NCBI GenBank assembly: GCA_000697665.1
Contig: KL197710.1
Coordinates: 1,341,837-1,405,836 of the forward strand
Length of the DNA stretch: 64,000 nucleotides
Direction: 5' to 3'
DNA from: Jaapia argillacea MUCL 33604
Taxonomy: Eukaryota; Basidiomycota; Agaricomycetes; Jaapiales; Jaapiaceae
In this document: piece by piece, positions 23,749-36,265 of the stretch
Numbering within the stretch: the stretch's first letter is position 1
Layout: the number at the start of each line of letters is the position of its first letter
Notes under the pieces: model-generated
Told to the model about the DNA's origin: nothing
Database searches by the model: none
The model's input: only the letters and a program-made list of their open reading frames with translations
Translations under genes and position numbers: made by a program

Positions 23749-25522
23749 ATGGCAGACGTAGGCACTCTACGCGCAGAGATCAAAAGCTGGGAGCGTCAAT
23801 TCAAAGCAACGCACGGCAAAGCTCCATCTGTACAGGATATCAAGGATAATCCAGCCATAGGTACGTACCCCCACACCATTCTTCTTGTGCACCGGCTTTG
23901 ACTGAGAAGGGATTGTAGCTGAAAAGTATAAACGTTACAAGAAACTATCCAAATCCACCTCGGAAGCCTCAACTTCCCAACCTCACCCACCCTCTACACC
24001 TCCCCGTCCCAAAACGCGTCCTAATCCCTCGTCTATCCTCCCCAAATCACAACCCGTCATCACCGCGCCGCCCCAAAGTACTTCTAATCCCTTCTCCCCG
24101 ACCAAACCCAAAACCAAAGTCAAAGCAATCCCTCAATCCAAATCTACCACCGTCAACCCCTTCGCTACCCCTTTTAAAACCAAGAACAAAGTATCACGCA
24201 CCATTTCTCCCGATCCCTTCCCTCTCATCGCCTCCTCCCAACCGCCTCCTCTTCCCCATCAACAAGAACAAGACCAGGTACAAGACGAAAGTCAACCGAA
24301 CCACGCCCTCCTCCGAGCCCGTAAACGTCTCCGAGGCGAACCAGTCTCACCCTCCCCAATCAAACAAAAACGCCAACGCACAACATCCTTCGCATCCCTC
24401 CCTTTTTCCAAACCTTCTCCCATCCAAGACAGAGACTCCGATTCGGAAGATGGAGAGGCAGATAATTCTTTCGTCTTTGACTCGCCTGTGAAAGTCCCTA
24501 TGGGCGGCAAGGATTTTAAACTCCTTTTTGAAGAGATGGGGCCTCAGTTGGATGGGAAGGGGAAAGGAGTGTTTGGGAGGTCAAAGACTGTTCCTGCTGA
24601 TATTAACGGGGGGTTATTTGGAGGGAACAAGGGCAAGAGGGCGTCCTCGATATTTGGAGACGTCGGTTCTGCCTCTCAACCTTCTGGTTCCACTTCTGGA
24701 CAAGGGAAGAAATCAGGGAATGGGGTGGGGAAACGAGTGATGTTGAATGGGATGAAACTGAGTAAGGATACGCTTTGGGATGCTGATGAGGTACCGCCCG
24801 TCCCTGATCCGAGGAAAGGCTCTGCGGGTCGTTCGTCGAGGAAAGGCAAGCGTTCGCTCTCTGATACTGAGGATCGAGATGAAGAGATGGAAGATGAGTC
24901 GGGTGTTGTCATTTTAGGAGGGGAGGATTCTCAGGTGGAAGCGTTGATACCTCCGTCACCACCTCCTGCTTCAAAGACTTACAAACCCAGATTTGTAGGG
25001 AAGGATAAGGGCAAGGGCAAAGCTAAGGCTACAGCAGGTAGTTCGAAGAGTAGGAAGAAGGTGAAGGTATCTGAGGAACCTGAGGAGGAGGGAGGAGAAG
25101 ATGGGGAAGAGGAGAGTACGGAAGGGGAAGTGAAAGTGAAGGAGAAGGAATGGAGTTGGAATCGTGTTAAAATGAGGGGAGGAGAGGAGATGGATTTCGA
25201 TTTTGAAGATCCTACAACCCGCCTTGGCCTACGCCCGAACCAACCCTCACATGGACCCGATCCCAGCGCGACGGAAGAGGAAGAACGAGTGGAAATTGAC
25301 CTGCCGGAGCATCTACGTCGGGTGCTCGCCATCTCGCCGAGTTGTTCGTCGATGCGGGATGTGGAGGAGAGGATGGTGAGGGGTTTGTTGAAGGGGGAGA
25401 GGACGGAGAGGTATGATGGGAGAAAGGGAGGGGAGATCTGGGATGTGGGGGAGGATGAGGGAGAGGGAGAGGATGGAGATTGGGAGGGAGAGGGTGTGCC
25501 TTGGGAGGTCGGGGAGTTGTAG
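23749..25522 (+). CDS. SLD2: DNA replication regulator Sld2/Drc1
   Basis: Replication initiation factor: once phosphorylated by CDK it binds Dpb11 and helps assemble the CMG helicase. Two exons, 23749-23860 and 23919-25522, join as NPAI-AEKYKRYKKL. The N-terminal signature is clear: TLRAEIKSWERQFKATHGK then VQDIKDNPAIAEKYKRYK, the block shared with the RecQL4 N-terminus. After it come many minimal CDK sites (STPPRPK, FSPTKPK, VSPSPIKQK, DSPVK) in a basic disordered region. A conserved block MGGKDFKLLFEEMGP follows near 24498, then a long acidic/basic tail. The C-terminus PEHLRRVLAISP is also family-like. The MluI boxes upstream would fit G1/S expression, but they lie closer to the divergent gene. 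Confidence 0.88.
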
Positions 25523-26141
25523 CTGTCGTGTGCGTGCTGTGGTCGTGACAGTGACATGCAGATCGTGTATCAAGCACGTGATGCACGTGGATCTAGAAAT
25601 GGACGCGGTGTATCATCCGCGGGCTTCGCTGTGACGGAATCATTGGAGCTTTTGACATGCGAAAACCTCGCTGATAATGCGTGTGCCTAGTTTCCTTTCA
25701 TATCCCCTTCATATCACCTGGAAATTAAAGATGCGATTCCATAACAGCAGCTTTATCACCACATCACGTCTTACTTCCCTTCCAGATCAATCATTCTGTA
25801 TCTCTCCCCCGAGGTAAACTCAAGGCCGGTCACCTCTGCAACGCCATCATCTCTTCCTGGCAATCTCATCGTGTAAAGTCTGCTCATCGCTTTGTTTCAA
25901 ACCCGGTGCGATCCTAGGCTACAGTCACTTTAGTGGCAAGCGCTCATCCCGCGTGGCCAACTCGCCTTGTCCATCCATTCAAAACACTTGCCTAAGTCTG
26001 CACCTCTTCCTTGCTGCGATCGTTTTCATGTGTTAGCCTCCTGGCCCATAAAATTAGTCCCACATCCACCACGCCTCCAACACAGCAACACAACCCTTTC
26101 ACAGTTTTCCCTTATAGTCTGCCTCCCTCAACCCTGTCAAA
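25523..26141. other. 619-bp intergenic region, no gene recognised
   Basis: Between the SLD2 stop and the F-box-like gene (same strand). It contains two CACGTG-like words near 25575-25590 (ACGTGATGCACGTGG) that could bind bHLH factors, but nothing else stands out. Confidence 0.5.
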
Positions 26142-28733
26142 ATGTCCCCTCCCAGTCTCTTGTCAGACGTCTTCGCCCACCTTAACCGTCGCCGCTCTCG
26201 CACTACTTCCTTGACTTCAATCCTCTCTAGGAAATCTTCCTATAGGTCTTACGAGGTTCATTATCAAGATATGGCTCCCCTCCTCATCCTCCGTGACCCC
26301 GATGCGACCAAGAAGCTCCTCGAGGCTATTTTGGATTCCCCCGGCGGTAAGCGCTCGCTTTCCAGGCTCGCGAGGACTTGCAAAGCCATTTGCGACCCCG
26401 CTTTGAACATCCTCTGGAGAGATTTGGACTCTATCGTCCCTCTCATTGGCCTCTTCCCCAACAACATTCTCAAGAGGGCGAGGCGACCTGGCTTGGGTTT
26501 GGTGAGCCCTTTACGTATCTTCGCCCATTTATTCGGCTAATCATGGTTATTCGGTTCATAGTCGAAGAACCCCTCCGAACAGGACTGGGTTAGGCTTCTT
26601 GCCTACGGAGAACGTGTGAGGAGCATCGCATATACCGAGAGCTCCAACAACGTCTCCACTTCCATCTTCCCCATCCTCGAGGACCACCGTCCCAGGACTT
26701 ACATCCTCCCCAAACTCACCTCCATCACATGGCGCGCCGAAACCCCAGCTGGTCTGGATCGTTGCCTCATCTTCCTCAACCCCGAGCTCAAACACGTCAC
26801 TCTCGAAATCGGCGTCCGTTTCAATAACGCACACGATTTCTTGGTCCAGTTGTCCGGCAAGACTCACCTCTCGTCGTTTTCGTTCTCTTCGCCTACGCAC
26901 CTTCCCGACGACTTTACCGAGATTTTGAGGAGGCAGACCGGGTTGGAAAAGGTCTCGCTTAGCGCTCCTGGTGCCCTTTCGGCTCAGGTGGGCAAGTGGG
27001 TGGCTTCCCTTCACAAGTTACGATCTCTCCAGTTGGATTTGACTGGGAGAGGTATCGTCGCCGTTGAAGGTTTCTTTGACGAGATCTCTCCTCGTTCCGG
27101 GTACACCACACCCAGTTCTGTCGGAGGCACCGATAGTGGAGTCTTCTCAGGTGAGGAGATCGACTTTTCGGACGTTCGAAAATCGGCACTTCGGCTGACA
27201 GGAGATGCTCCTGCGAGAGGCGTCTGCTCTCAACTCAAACAACTCCACCTTACCGGCGAAGCTGCCAATATCGCCACCTTTTTGCGACACTTGACCAGTC
27301 GTTTGGTTCAGCTGGAGCTCGTCATCGAGGACCCTCCGGACAAGAACGATTGGCAAGATCTTTCCAATACCATTTGCGAGCAGTTTGCAGGGTGGTTGCA
27401 GTCGTTAAGGATCACTGCTACGGGCTCGTCCAAGTTCACGGAACTCGTTCGTTCCACCAGTCGAGACGTTCCTTTACGACACCTCCCTCTCAAGCACTTG
27501 TCCCTCATGCCCCGTCTCGCTCGATTCGAAGTCGACCTTCCGGAATCCGTCATCTTCCACGACTCGGACGTGGCGCATTTAGCGAGGATGTGCCCGAATA
27601 TCGAGATTCTGCGACTCTGCCCCGTCGCTCGATTCACTACCTCCCCTCCGAGCCTCTCCCTCGAAGGCCTCACTCCCCTCACCGCCACTTGTCGACGACT
27701 ACATACTCTCGCAGTCGTCGTCAACGCTCGTGAGACTGACGAGACCCAGAAAGTCTTGTCGTCGAGCGACGTTTCCTCCCGATCCCTCCTTCGTTTACAC
27801 TTTGGTCATTCGTGGATCAAAGACCCGTTCCAAACTTCACTCGTCCTTAGTAATCTCGCACCTCATTTGGAGAGCCTGAAATGGTTCAATGACAAGAACC
27901 GTGCGGTGGTTGAGGCGAACGCTCAGGGATGGCAGAAGGTTTCGGATTATCTTCCCCATTTACAGAAGCTTCGGATTGGGGAGAGGGTCGCTGCTGCTTT
28001 AGCTGCTCAGCAACATATCCCCGAGCCGCCGCCGCCACCGCCACCTGCTCCCGAGACCTGTGAAAAGGCTATCGACGCGACACCCGTGATGGTCGACTCT
28101 GGGGTGCTTGTGCGCCCTCGTGTTGCCGACTTTGCGGTACAATCTTCGCCTCAGCTCGTGGATGAGGAAGTCGAGGCCAAGCCTGAATTCCATTCGATCG
28201 AGATTGACGCTACACCCGTCATCGTCGACCAAGAAGTCCTCGCTTCTCCCACCGTTTCCGATGCCATCATCGACGTCCGACCATCTACTTCCTCACAAGG
28301 CGTCGACCCCATCATCATTCTAAAAGCCGACGAAGTCATCGTTACAGACGGCCTTCCCGAGTCCATGAGTGACACTTCCTCTCCTTCATCATCGACATCA
28401 TCCTCATCCGAAGACCTACATCCAGCCAACTACGTCGTTCCTTCAATAACTGGCATGTTCAGCTTCGTTCGAGAAGTCTTTCTTTGTTATCCTTTATATC
28501 TCTCTTTACGACTTCTTAACGTTTCTCTTGCGACTATGGGGGCGAAAAAACCTGACGAGTTGTTATCGGCGGAAAAACTGACGGCGGCTGCGCTGGAAGG
28601 AGATTATCATGGAGAAGCAGAATCAGAAAAAAGGATACCGATGGAGTCCCCCGATGTTTTACTTTCTCCACTTTCACCGCGAATAGGCGATCGTGCTGCT
28701 GTTTTGGACATTGTACCTCCTGTCGGTCACTAA
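26142..28733 (+). CDS. F-box/leucine-rich-repeat-like protein
   Basis: Probable substrate adaptor of an SCF ubiquitin ligase, of the large, fast-changing basidiomycete F-box/LRR group. Two exons: 26142-26501 and 26562-28733, joined GLGL-SKNPSEQDW. The N-terminal RSLSRLARTCKAICDPALNILWRDLD (about residues 67-95) is the typical end of a fungal F-box: CKxxxDPALxxLWxxL. LRR-like segments follow (LPKLTSITWRAETP, LKHVTLEIGVRF, LHKLRSLQLDLTG, CSQLKQLHLTGEA, CPNIEILRLCPV and others). The C-terminal 200 residues are acidic and disordered, with two related repeats (IDATPVMVDSGVLVRPRVAD and IDATPVIVDQEVLASPTVSD). A hydrophobic stretch, REVFLCYPLYLSLRLLNVSL, lies near the end. The substrate is unknown. 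Confidence 0.78.
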
Positions 28734-28797
28734 ATTCTTACTTATCGTTTTACGACTTTTTATGCTCATGTATCACGGTGCTGGTTCACTAATGTAG

Positions 28798-29121
28798 GAA
28801 CTTCATGATCATGCTTTCGTCCCTGGTGCGCTCGGAGAACAAGATGAAGATTCAATTGGGGAGGGTCCGTTGGACCATGGGACGTCTTTTGAGGATCGGG
28901 AACGACAACAGGTAGAGCATCCAGTAGCGAAAGAATTGGAAGCCACAGCACCGACGCCAACCACCGACGCTGTTGCACACGATGCCGAACCTAGTTACCG
29001 CTTTTGGACGACGGAAACAAAAGCAAATATCAATACCCGCGCATGGTCGACGCGTCACTCCTTCAGTTTCGACGCGAACCCTCCGGCACATCTCCTTCAA
29101 AATCATCGCTTGAAACTTGAT
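28798..29121 (+). other. 108-codon open frame directly in frame with RPN5 but lacking ATG
   Basis: From the AG at 28796-28797 to the RPN5 ATG at 29122 there is no stop in the RPN5 frame, but also no ATG. The translation (ELHDHAFVPGALGEQDEDS ... FSFDANPPAHLLQNHRLKLD) is acidic like the tail of the F-box protein just upstream. A consistent intron 28713-28797 (GT ... TGTAG, phase 0) could join the F-box gene to it in place of its VPPVGH-stop end. It may be an alternative terminal exon of the F-box gene or simply the RPN5 leader. Confidence 0.35.
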
Positions 29122-30938
29122 ATGGCTGAACCCAAAAAGCAGGAGAAGGACTTTACTTCAGAGGTCGATGTTATCATCCCTGAGACTGAGTCGTTGGTAA
29201 AGGTTTGTTGTGGTTACTTTACGATGGGTTTATGGATGCTAATGTGAGGTGTGGTAGAGTGGTAAATTACAGGACGCGGTCGATAAACTCTATGCTCTCG
29301 AGAAGCAAACTCGGAATGTACGTCCTCTTTATCCTGCGATGTGGTTTGGACCTAATGGTGCACTTGCAGGCGTCCGATCTCAAGTCCACAACCCGACTCT
29401 TGAACACCATCTGTTCATTATGCTACGAAGCTCGAGATTATGAACTCCTCAACTCTAGCATCAACATTCTTAGCAAGAAACATGGACAGTTGAAGGCGGC
29501 CATACAGTCGATGGTGGATCAGGCTATGGGGTGGCTCGAGGAGATCAAGTCACGAGATGGGATTGAGAAATGGTTGCAGATGGTGGAGACGTTGCGGAGC
29601 GTGACGGATGGAAAAGTAGGTGGTCGACTTTCGACCCGTCGTTGAAATGACCGATGAGTGATTGTTTCAGCTATTCCTCGAAACACCCCGAGCTCGGGTT
29701 ACACTCCTCCTGGCCCATTACCATGAAGCCCTTTTCAAAGCACCGACACCAGCAGCCCCTTCTCCCAAAGAGTCCTTAATCACCGCATCCGACTTATTAT
29801 CCGATCTTCAGGTCGAGACATACTCTTCAATGGAGCGACGCGAGAAGACGGAGATTATCCTCGAGCAAATGCGGTTCTTGATCGCTGTCGCACGACAGAA
29901 AGACTCAGAAGTTGATGCGGATAAGAAGGAGTCTCTTTCAGGAGGTGATGCGGAGTGGGTGAAGGTCAGGGTTGGTGGAAGGAAAGTCAATGAGGAGTTT
30001 TTGAAGGAGAAAGACAATGAAGTTCGTTCTCGCTATGTTCTATCCCCCCTTCATCCCTCTGATTGTGGATTTCTAGGATCTGAAACTCAAATATTACGAC
30101 CTGATGATCCAACACGCCCTTCACCAAAGTTCCTACCTCGACGTCGCCAAATATTATTACAAAGTTTGGGAAACACCGTCAATCAAAGAGGATGTGGCTG
30201 GAAAAGGCCGAGCCGTACGTACACCGTTCTCGCCTCTTCACTCGACTTCACTTCCGTGAGTTGACTCCCGTTTGCAGGCCCTTGAACACATTGTGTATTA
30301 CGTGGTCCTTGCACCCCACGATAATGAGCAATCGGACATGCTTCACCGGCTCTTCAACGACCCTGCTTTGGTGAAGCTCGAGTTACAATAGTAAGTGCTT
30401 CCATTTCAAGCCCAGCATCTGCGGAGCTGATCTATTTCGGAACAGTAATCTCGTCAAGTGCTTTACGACCTCGGAGCTCATGCGATGGCCCGGTATTGAG
30501 AGCATATATGGACCGTTCTTACGGACGACGAGTGTGTTTAGCTCGGACAAACGGTGGGAAGACCTGCATACGCGTGTCATTGAGCATGTAAGTCAGATGA
30601 TGACTTTTCAACACTGATGTGGATCACTCATTCCCTCTCAGAATATCCGTGTAGTAGCCAAGTACTACACACGCATCACCCTCCCACGACTTACGTCACT
30701 CCTTGACCTGACACGACAGCAAACGGAAGAAACTTTGTGTCGACTGGTTGTCTCTGGCACGATATGGGCACGTATCGATCGTCCCACTGGTGTTGTGAAC
30801 TTTAGGGCGACGAGAAGTGCGGAAGACGTGATGAATGACTGGAGTTCTGATATGCAGAAGCTCTTGGGATTGGTGGAGAAGTCTTGGATGGGGATGAACG
30901 CCGCCCAGGCTGCTCAGACGAGAGTGAAAGCATCGTAG
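29122..30938 (+). CDS. RPN5: 26S proteasome regulatory (lid) subunit Rpn5
   Basis: PCI-domain scaffold of the 19S lid. The ATG at 29122 gives MAEPKKQEKDFTSEVDVIIP. Exons join through short introns to read LVKSGKLQDAVDKLYALEKQ, RLLNTICSLCYEARDYELL, LNSSINILSKKHGQLKAAIQ, MVDQAMGWLEEI and ARVTLLLAHYHE. They continue with EEFLKEKDNEDLKLKYYDLM, HQSSYLDVAKYYYKVWETP and HIVYYVVLAPHDNEQSDML. The PCI winged helix is at the end: HNIRVVAKYYTRITLPRLTS, RLVVSGTIWARIDRPTGVVN then FRATRSAEDVMNDWS. Length (about 475 residues) fits the family. It lies 388 bp after the F-box gene on the same strand and converges with mS23 across 162 bp. Confidence 0.95.
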
Positions 30939-31100
30939 ATGTAGTTCACGCTGTATATATCGTCCCTGACTTTTGCTATCTCTTACCTGCTTTCGTTCAA
31001 GCAACAACCTCGAGAAGTCATCATCAAACAAACCCACTCTGTGAATATTAAATTTGTTAGGCTAAGCAGATATCGATACGAACTTCGGGGAAGGTGACGA

Positions 31101-32002
31101 CTATGCCGCCCGCTTTCGATCAACAATGTCCATAAAATCGGACAAGGTCTCTTGAACGCTGAGACCCTCAGGTGTGATCTCCGGCGCAGTGACGACCGAA
31201 GAATAGTTCGGTCTCACACCCTCTTTCCACAATCTCGTATACTGCTCGCCTTTGGTCCAATCCCCAGGTCCCCCTTCCCTCTGAATAATGGCTCGCCAGC
31301 GTTTTCGAGCAGCAATAGCGCCCAGATCGTTCTCCTCTCTCTTCTTCCAAGTTCCCAAAGCTTCAGTTTCCTTATCAAACCCACTCTCAGTCTGGGTCGG
31401 ACCAAAGACCGTTCCATGAACTTCGCCCTCGAGAGCTGCAACTTGGGTAGCAATGTGCTGTTCGGATCGCAATGCGCGGAATTGCGAGACGGCCATCCCA
31501 TAAGCCTTGCTCAAGGGAACTTGATGGTGTTCATGAAGGTTGAGCGTGAAGCGAATGCAACTATCGAAAATGGAGTTAGACAGACGCGTCAACATTGAAG
31601 AGAACCAGCTTACTCCTCAGATGAAGGGTTCCTTCCTCTTTGTCGCAGCCTTGTCCACTGAAGCCCGCGAATCGGATGCGCATCCTCTAAAGTAGCACCC
31701 TCTGTCAATGAGACAGGTCGGAAGGCTTCAAATGGATGGTCTCGGAAAAAGTTCCTCCGTATTTCATCTTCCAAGTAGAATATGGGCAACACTCGAGGAC
31801 CTGGTGTTCGTTTCACTTTTGGTCGGGAGCCTCGAACGGGAGGGAGGTCGTGCTCGGATCGCGGAGGGGTTGCTCGTGCAGGAAGCGGTAACGGAGGGTG
31901 GTCAAGGACAGCTTGAAACCAGCGAGGCTTTTCCGTGATATACTCGGCTTGGAGGAGACGCGAAGCCTGTTTATGCACCTGGGAGGGGATTCGACGGACC
32001 AT
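31101..32002 (-). CDS. RSM25: mitochondrial small ribosomal subunit protein mS23 (Rsm25)
   Basis: Mitoribosome protein of the 37S subunit. The ATG at 32002 gives MVRRIPSQVHKQASRLLQA, a basic amphipathic start fitting mitochondrial import. The family block is clear: KPRWFQAVLDHPPLPLPARA, then VLPIFYLEDEIRRNFFRDHP and FEAFRPVSL, the mS23 signature (LEDxxRxxFFRDHPxE). One intron (about 31565-31615) joins exon 2, with CIRFTLNLHEHHQVPLSKAY, FRALRSEQHIAT and the long Glu/Lys-rich C-terminal helix ending FMDIVDRKRAA. No lesion seen. It is 206 bp upstream (on its own strand) of the third acyl-CoA ligase. Confidence 0.88.
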
Positions 32003-32208
32003 CCTTCCAAGCCAGCAGGATTTTGGAGGTTGAATCGAAGATTCTTCGGAGGAGGCCAGCCACTACCACTAAACATGGTCAAATATCCTCTTTCGTAATG
32101 TTTTCCGAAATGTTTTCTCCAACAAATGCAAACCGACCCTCATATTCCGATGGAAGTCCAAATGTACCGTATCTAAGGGTATCTAGAGGTTTCTAGCGTA
32201 CCATTATA

Positions 32209-34893
32209 TCACAACTTGGCCTTGGCCTTACCACCCTCACTCGCTCGCGACTCCTTAGCTTGATCCCGCAGCAGCCGCCTTAGCAGTTTACCACTTGGAT
32301 TTCTTGGAATTGAGCCGATGAACTCCACTCCTCCAGCCAGTTGTTTGTACTTGATTTTATGGTCTGCGACGTACTGCGAGGAGACACGGGAGTCAGCGTC
32401 TCTCACCCATCCAGATGATACGAGCAAACCTTGATGATAGAGGCCTTTATTTTATCTGCCTCTGTCGGATCCTTCGCAACGCGTTGCGCAGCCTTGTTAT
32501 CAAGGACTACGAAGGCGAGGGGAAGGTCGCCGCTGAATTCGTCTGGGATACCGATCACACAACAATCAGCAATGTCAGGGTGATCCATAAGATGACCCTC
32601 GAGTTCGGCTGGGGCGACTTGGAAACCGCGAACTTTGAGGAGTTCCTAGAGACCGGGAATTATGAGACCGGGACGACAAATGCGGTGATGGAGTCATACT
32701 TTCAGTCGGTCAACGACGAAGAGTTCTGCATTTTCATTGAAGTAGACTTCGTCGCCTGTCCGGACCCATCTAACAAAATTTTCATCGGTCTAATAGTGCT
32801 CGCATGAAGCAGATAGCAGCTCGACGAACCCGTCAACGAAGGTTTCTCTCGTCCTAATTCGATATCAGTAAGGACCTCCGCTGGACTAATCACTCATGAA
32901 CGAACTCACGCTTCTTCATTTAGGAAGTAGCCCAAAGCATTCGAGGGTGACCGCACCACCAGCTCGCCAATCTCGCCAATCTTCGCGATTGACCCATCCT
33001 CTTTCACCACTCGCGCGACGCAACCTGGGATCAATTGTCCAGCACTACCCAGTGTGCCAATCTTCTGTGCTGTAGGATACATGGTCACCACCGTACAAGT
33101 TTCCGTCATTCCTAGAAACCCAGTTCAGAGGTGTTACAATGAGACGCTGAGAGGAAGGGAGAACGAACCGTAGCCTTGTCCGAGATCGCTATTCCGAAGG
33201 ACTTTGGTGAGTTGCGTGGTAAGCTCAGCTGATAGAGGCGCCGCTCCAGCCATTAAGTAACGAACGGAGCTTAGGTCGTAGTTCTTCACAGATGGATGCT
33301 AATGCAAATATTCAGCATAACATGTAACACCATGGCATCGTGCTTACTTTGCAGAGTAGCACCACATGTGGAGGCACAGCCCTACGATGAAGAATAAAAA
33401 GCGCGCCTGCATCCGGGAAAACGTCCAACTCACCACACATGCGTGATCTTGTAACGCTGGATGCTCTTCAAAAACTCTTCAAAATTGAACTTGGCCGTCA
33501 CGACCACCGTCAACTATAAATCATTCAGTCCCGGTCCTTGAGAGTGTTCAGAAGACAGGTATTACCCCCGACAACAGCATGAGATGGAGCTGGAAGAGGA
33601 GTCAGTTGGTAAATGGTTGATGAGCTTGGAGTCTCACGTTGACGACCAGACCATATATGTCTGTCAAAGATTCAGTATGGGCAATATCTATCCTTAGGTG
33701 GCTTGAACTTACGATAGAAAGGTAGGACTAGAAATAAGGTCAGTTCTTACTTCACGCGCAACACTCATGGATTGCTACCCCTCACCTCCACTAGAAACAT
33801 CCCCTGGCCTAAACCTCCGCCCATCCCAAGGTTTATCGTCTTCGTTAACCTTCTGCTGCACAGCCATTTGAATAACGTTTGCTATAGGTGAGTAGTGGGG
33901 TATCGCAACAGCCTACCCACCGATATCTCAGCACAGCTCCTCCACATCATACACAGTGAATCGGCAATACCTTGGGTTTTCCAGTCGTACCACTCGAGAA
34001 GCTCAAAAATGCCAATTTCTTCTTGCCCTCTCCAGGCTTTAGTCGCCTCTCGACAAAACTGGCTTCGTTAGAAAGACCCTCATTTATCAACTGATCCAAT
34101 GTTGGCAGCCCAGACTGTGGGAGTGGGTCGAAAAGAATAATGCGGTTGGTGGGTATCTTGGCTAGGGACGCAGCCTTGAGAGCTGTGGGAAGAGAGCCGG
34201 GGTGAACGAGAATCACGCTTGATTTCGTCAGTTCTAATTGATACGCCAGTTCTGGAGCTGTATAGGAGGGGTTTGCACCACTTTTGTATTTGAAGGATAC
34301 TTTGTGAGGGCGTGGTGGACATGATGGAGGATGTAGACGGACCTGACGATGGCACCGAGTCTGTGTGTTGCCCAAATTGCGACAGGATAGTCTAGTAAAC
34401 GTGATGAATATCCTTTCACTTCGCGAATTTCGAGAAGTTGTGGGACTCACCGACATGGTTTGAGCTGTAGATACAGACTTTAAACACATAATGAGTCAGA
34501 TGAGTTATAGCGTCATGCACGGATCAGTTGGACACACCAACATCATCTTCGCCTGGAAACGTAGTACATGTCAGACGGGGAACCACACCCCTAAACCTAG
34601 TCCAGGCGCTCACCGATATTATACTTTAATTTGAGCGCATTGGCCAGACCAAAAGTACGCATCCGTAACTGAAACCCCCTTCAGTATCGCGCCGGAGCCA
34701 CCCTTTGGGCATATGCAAAGTCTCTCACCTCCTCGAACCCAACCCTCCTCCCAGTCTCATCGTCAATCAACCAAGGTATCCCTTCCTTCCTTACCGGTTT
34801 GATTGGTGTGTGCGAGTCGAGCATGAACTGCGCCAGAGTCAAATCATCAGGTATCCTTGGCAGAGGACCTCCAACCCCTCGTATCTCAACCAT
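32209..34893 (-). CDS. 4-coumarate-CoA-ligase-like acyl-CoA ligase, paralogue 3
   Basis: Third copy of the ligase family in the window, inverted and about 26 kb from the tandem pair. The ATG at 34893 gives MVEIRGVGGPLPRIPDDLTL. Motifs on the minus strand: [31 protein letters not shown] (about 33980), [60 protein letters not shown] and [20 protein letters not shown]. It ends KAKAKL, a good PTS1, so a peroxisomal acyl-CoA ligase is likely. The Gly-rich loop region, broken in paralogue 2, is continuous here. Introns are as numerous and as short as in the sisters, and at matching places. The substrate is unknown. Confidence 0.88.
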
Positions 34894-36265
34894 AGCTGTC
34901 AAGAAGTTCGGTGCGGTCGTGGAGAACGTCGAACACGTTTGCCGAGAATTTCGATAGGGTTCCACATTTCAAGAATATATCACTGAGTATTATAGCATCG
35001 ACAAGACCTGGTGATCAGGGTTCCCCGTTCCGGCTTATCGGGTTCAAAGGAATAGCCGAAGTTCAAACAAGTGACTTGGAATTGGCGACGTGCAAAAAGC
35101 ACGTCAATCCTCTTTGGATGGTGCAAACTTGATATGCGATTTCGAACAAGCACGAAGTACGTTCCCCATCATACAAGTTTTTATCGATAACGTTTCGACC
35201 AGCCGAATCTCGTACGGACGCGCCCCATACCGCGACTTTTCGAATTTTGAGATGTGTAAAGCTTGGGGAGGAGGAGCCTCCACATCCACACGGTGCTAGT
35301 GAACAAACAGGTACGCGACGAGCACGTACAGTATGAAAAGCGAGTTGACGACGGGTCCGAAAGGTGTCAACGAAGTCCGATCACCATCGTGCCTCCATTC
35401 CATTTAAGTCCAACCCCCGCCGGCTAAAGTGTGCTTGAGGAGGATGGTCCCCAACAGACTGCATCCGAGAGGCTCAGGCGGTCAGTGTTTCGCCAAGCTC
35501 TCCCCTCGGATTCGAATAACCAGTGGGACCGAACAGGTGCGACGACGGAACACTAGACCTTTGCACCTGTAAAGGAGGACTAGTCCTGGGCACTCTCAGA
35601 AATTGCGAAAGAACCCCACATGCCCAATTTCCGAGCCGTCACCAACCTCGTGCGAGATACTGTTACCTACTTGATCAATCAGCGAGTCCGACGAGAAAGA
35701 GTTTCGAAGCTACGAACCTAGTAGAGCAGGATGTGAGAGATGAGGAGAAAAAGATGAGGAACTCTTTCTACTAGGGACCCGATCGGCGGGTATTCCACTT
35801 TCGTGCGCGCTGCGCTCGCCGGAGCACATCGTCGCGCATCATGGTGCCCGGTTACGGCACTCATCCCGTCGTTGTCACTTGTAGTCAAGCGTCGGAATGG
35901 TGCGAGAGTTAGTTCAGAGCCAAACATACGCAAGACGATTAAACTTGTATAACCTTCTCTCAAACCCGGTTAGGTGAGATCGTATGAGCTCCACGCCACG
36001 CTCGATCTCTACCTCGGTCAGCTAACAGAGATGGAAGGCGAGACTCGAAGGGTTGCATACTGTACCAACGTTACTCGAGGTCACCCAGGGACTGCGCGAA
36101 CTAGGAGAAACGTGGAGGCGAGTGGAAGTCTTCATGTCTGTCCAAGTTCGTGCATCCAAGAACTCATGCATTCATCGCCGATAACCAAAGGATGAAAACC
36201 ACGGGATATTTGAAATGTTAGGGATCATGGGAAGCTCAGCTTAGGGTGAAGGGCGAGGGGATGAA
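34894..36265. other. 1.37-kb intergenic region, no gene recognised
   Basis: Between the ligase 3 start (-) and the zinc-finger gene stop (-). It has only short frames without motifs or a sensible exon chain. Toward 34900-35100 it should hold the ligase promoter. A GGATTCGAAT word near 35509 resembles a tRNA T-loop complement, but no cloverleaf forms around it. Confidence 0.55.

Noticed and set aside
28870-29121. N-terminal extension of RPN5
   Set aside because: The frame is open but its only apparent start is TTG; RPN5 family starts fit the ATG at 29122. It is kept only as a possible F-box exon.
35500-35530. tRNA-like word GGATTCGAAT
   Set aside because: No matching acceptor stem, D arm or anticodon arm at proper spacing.
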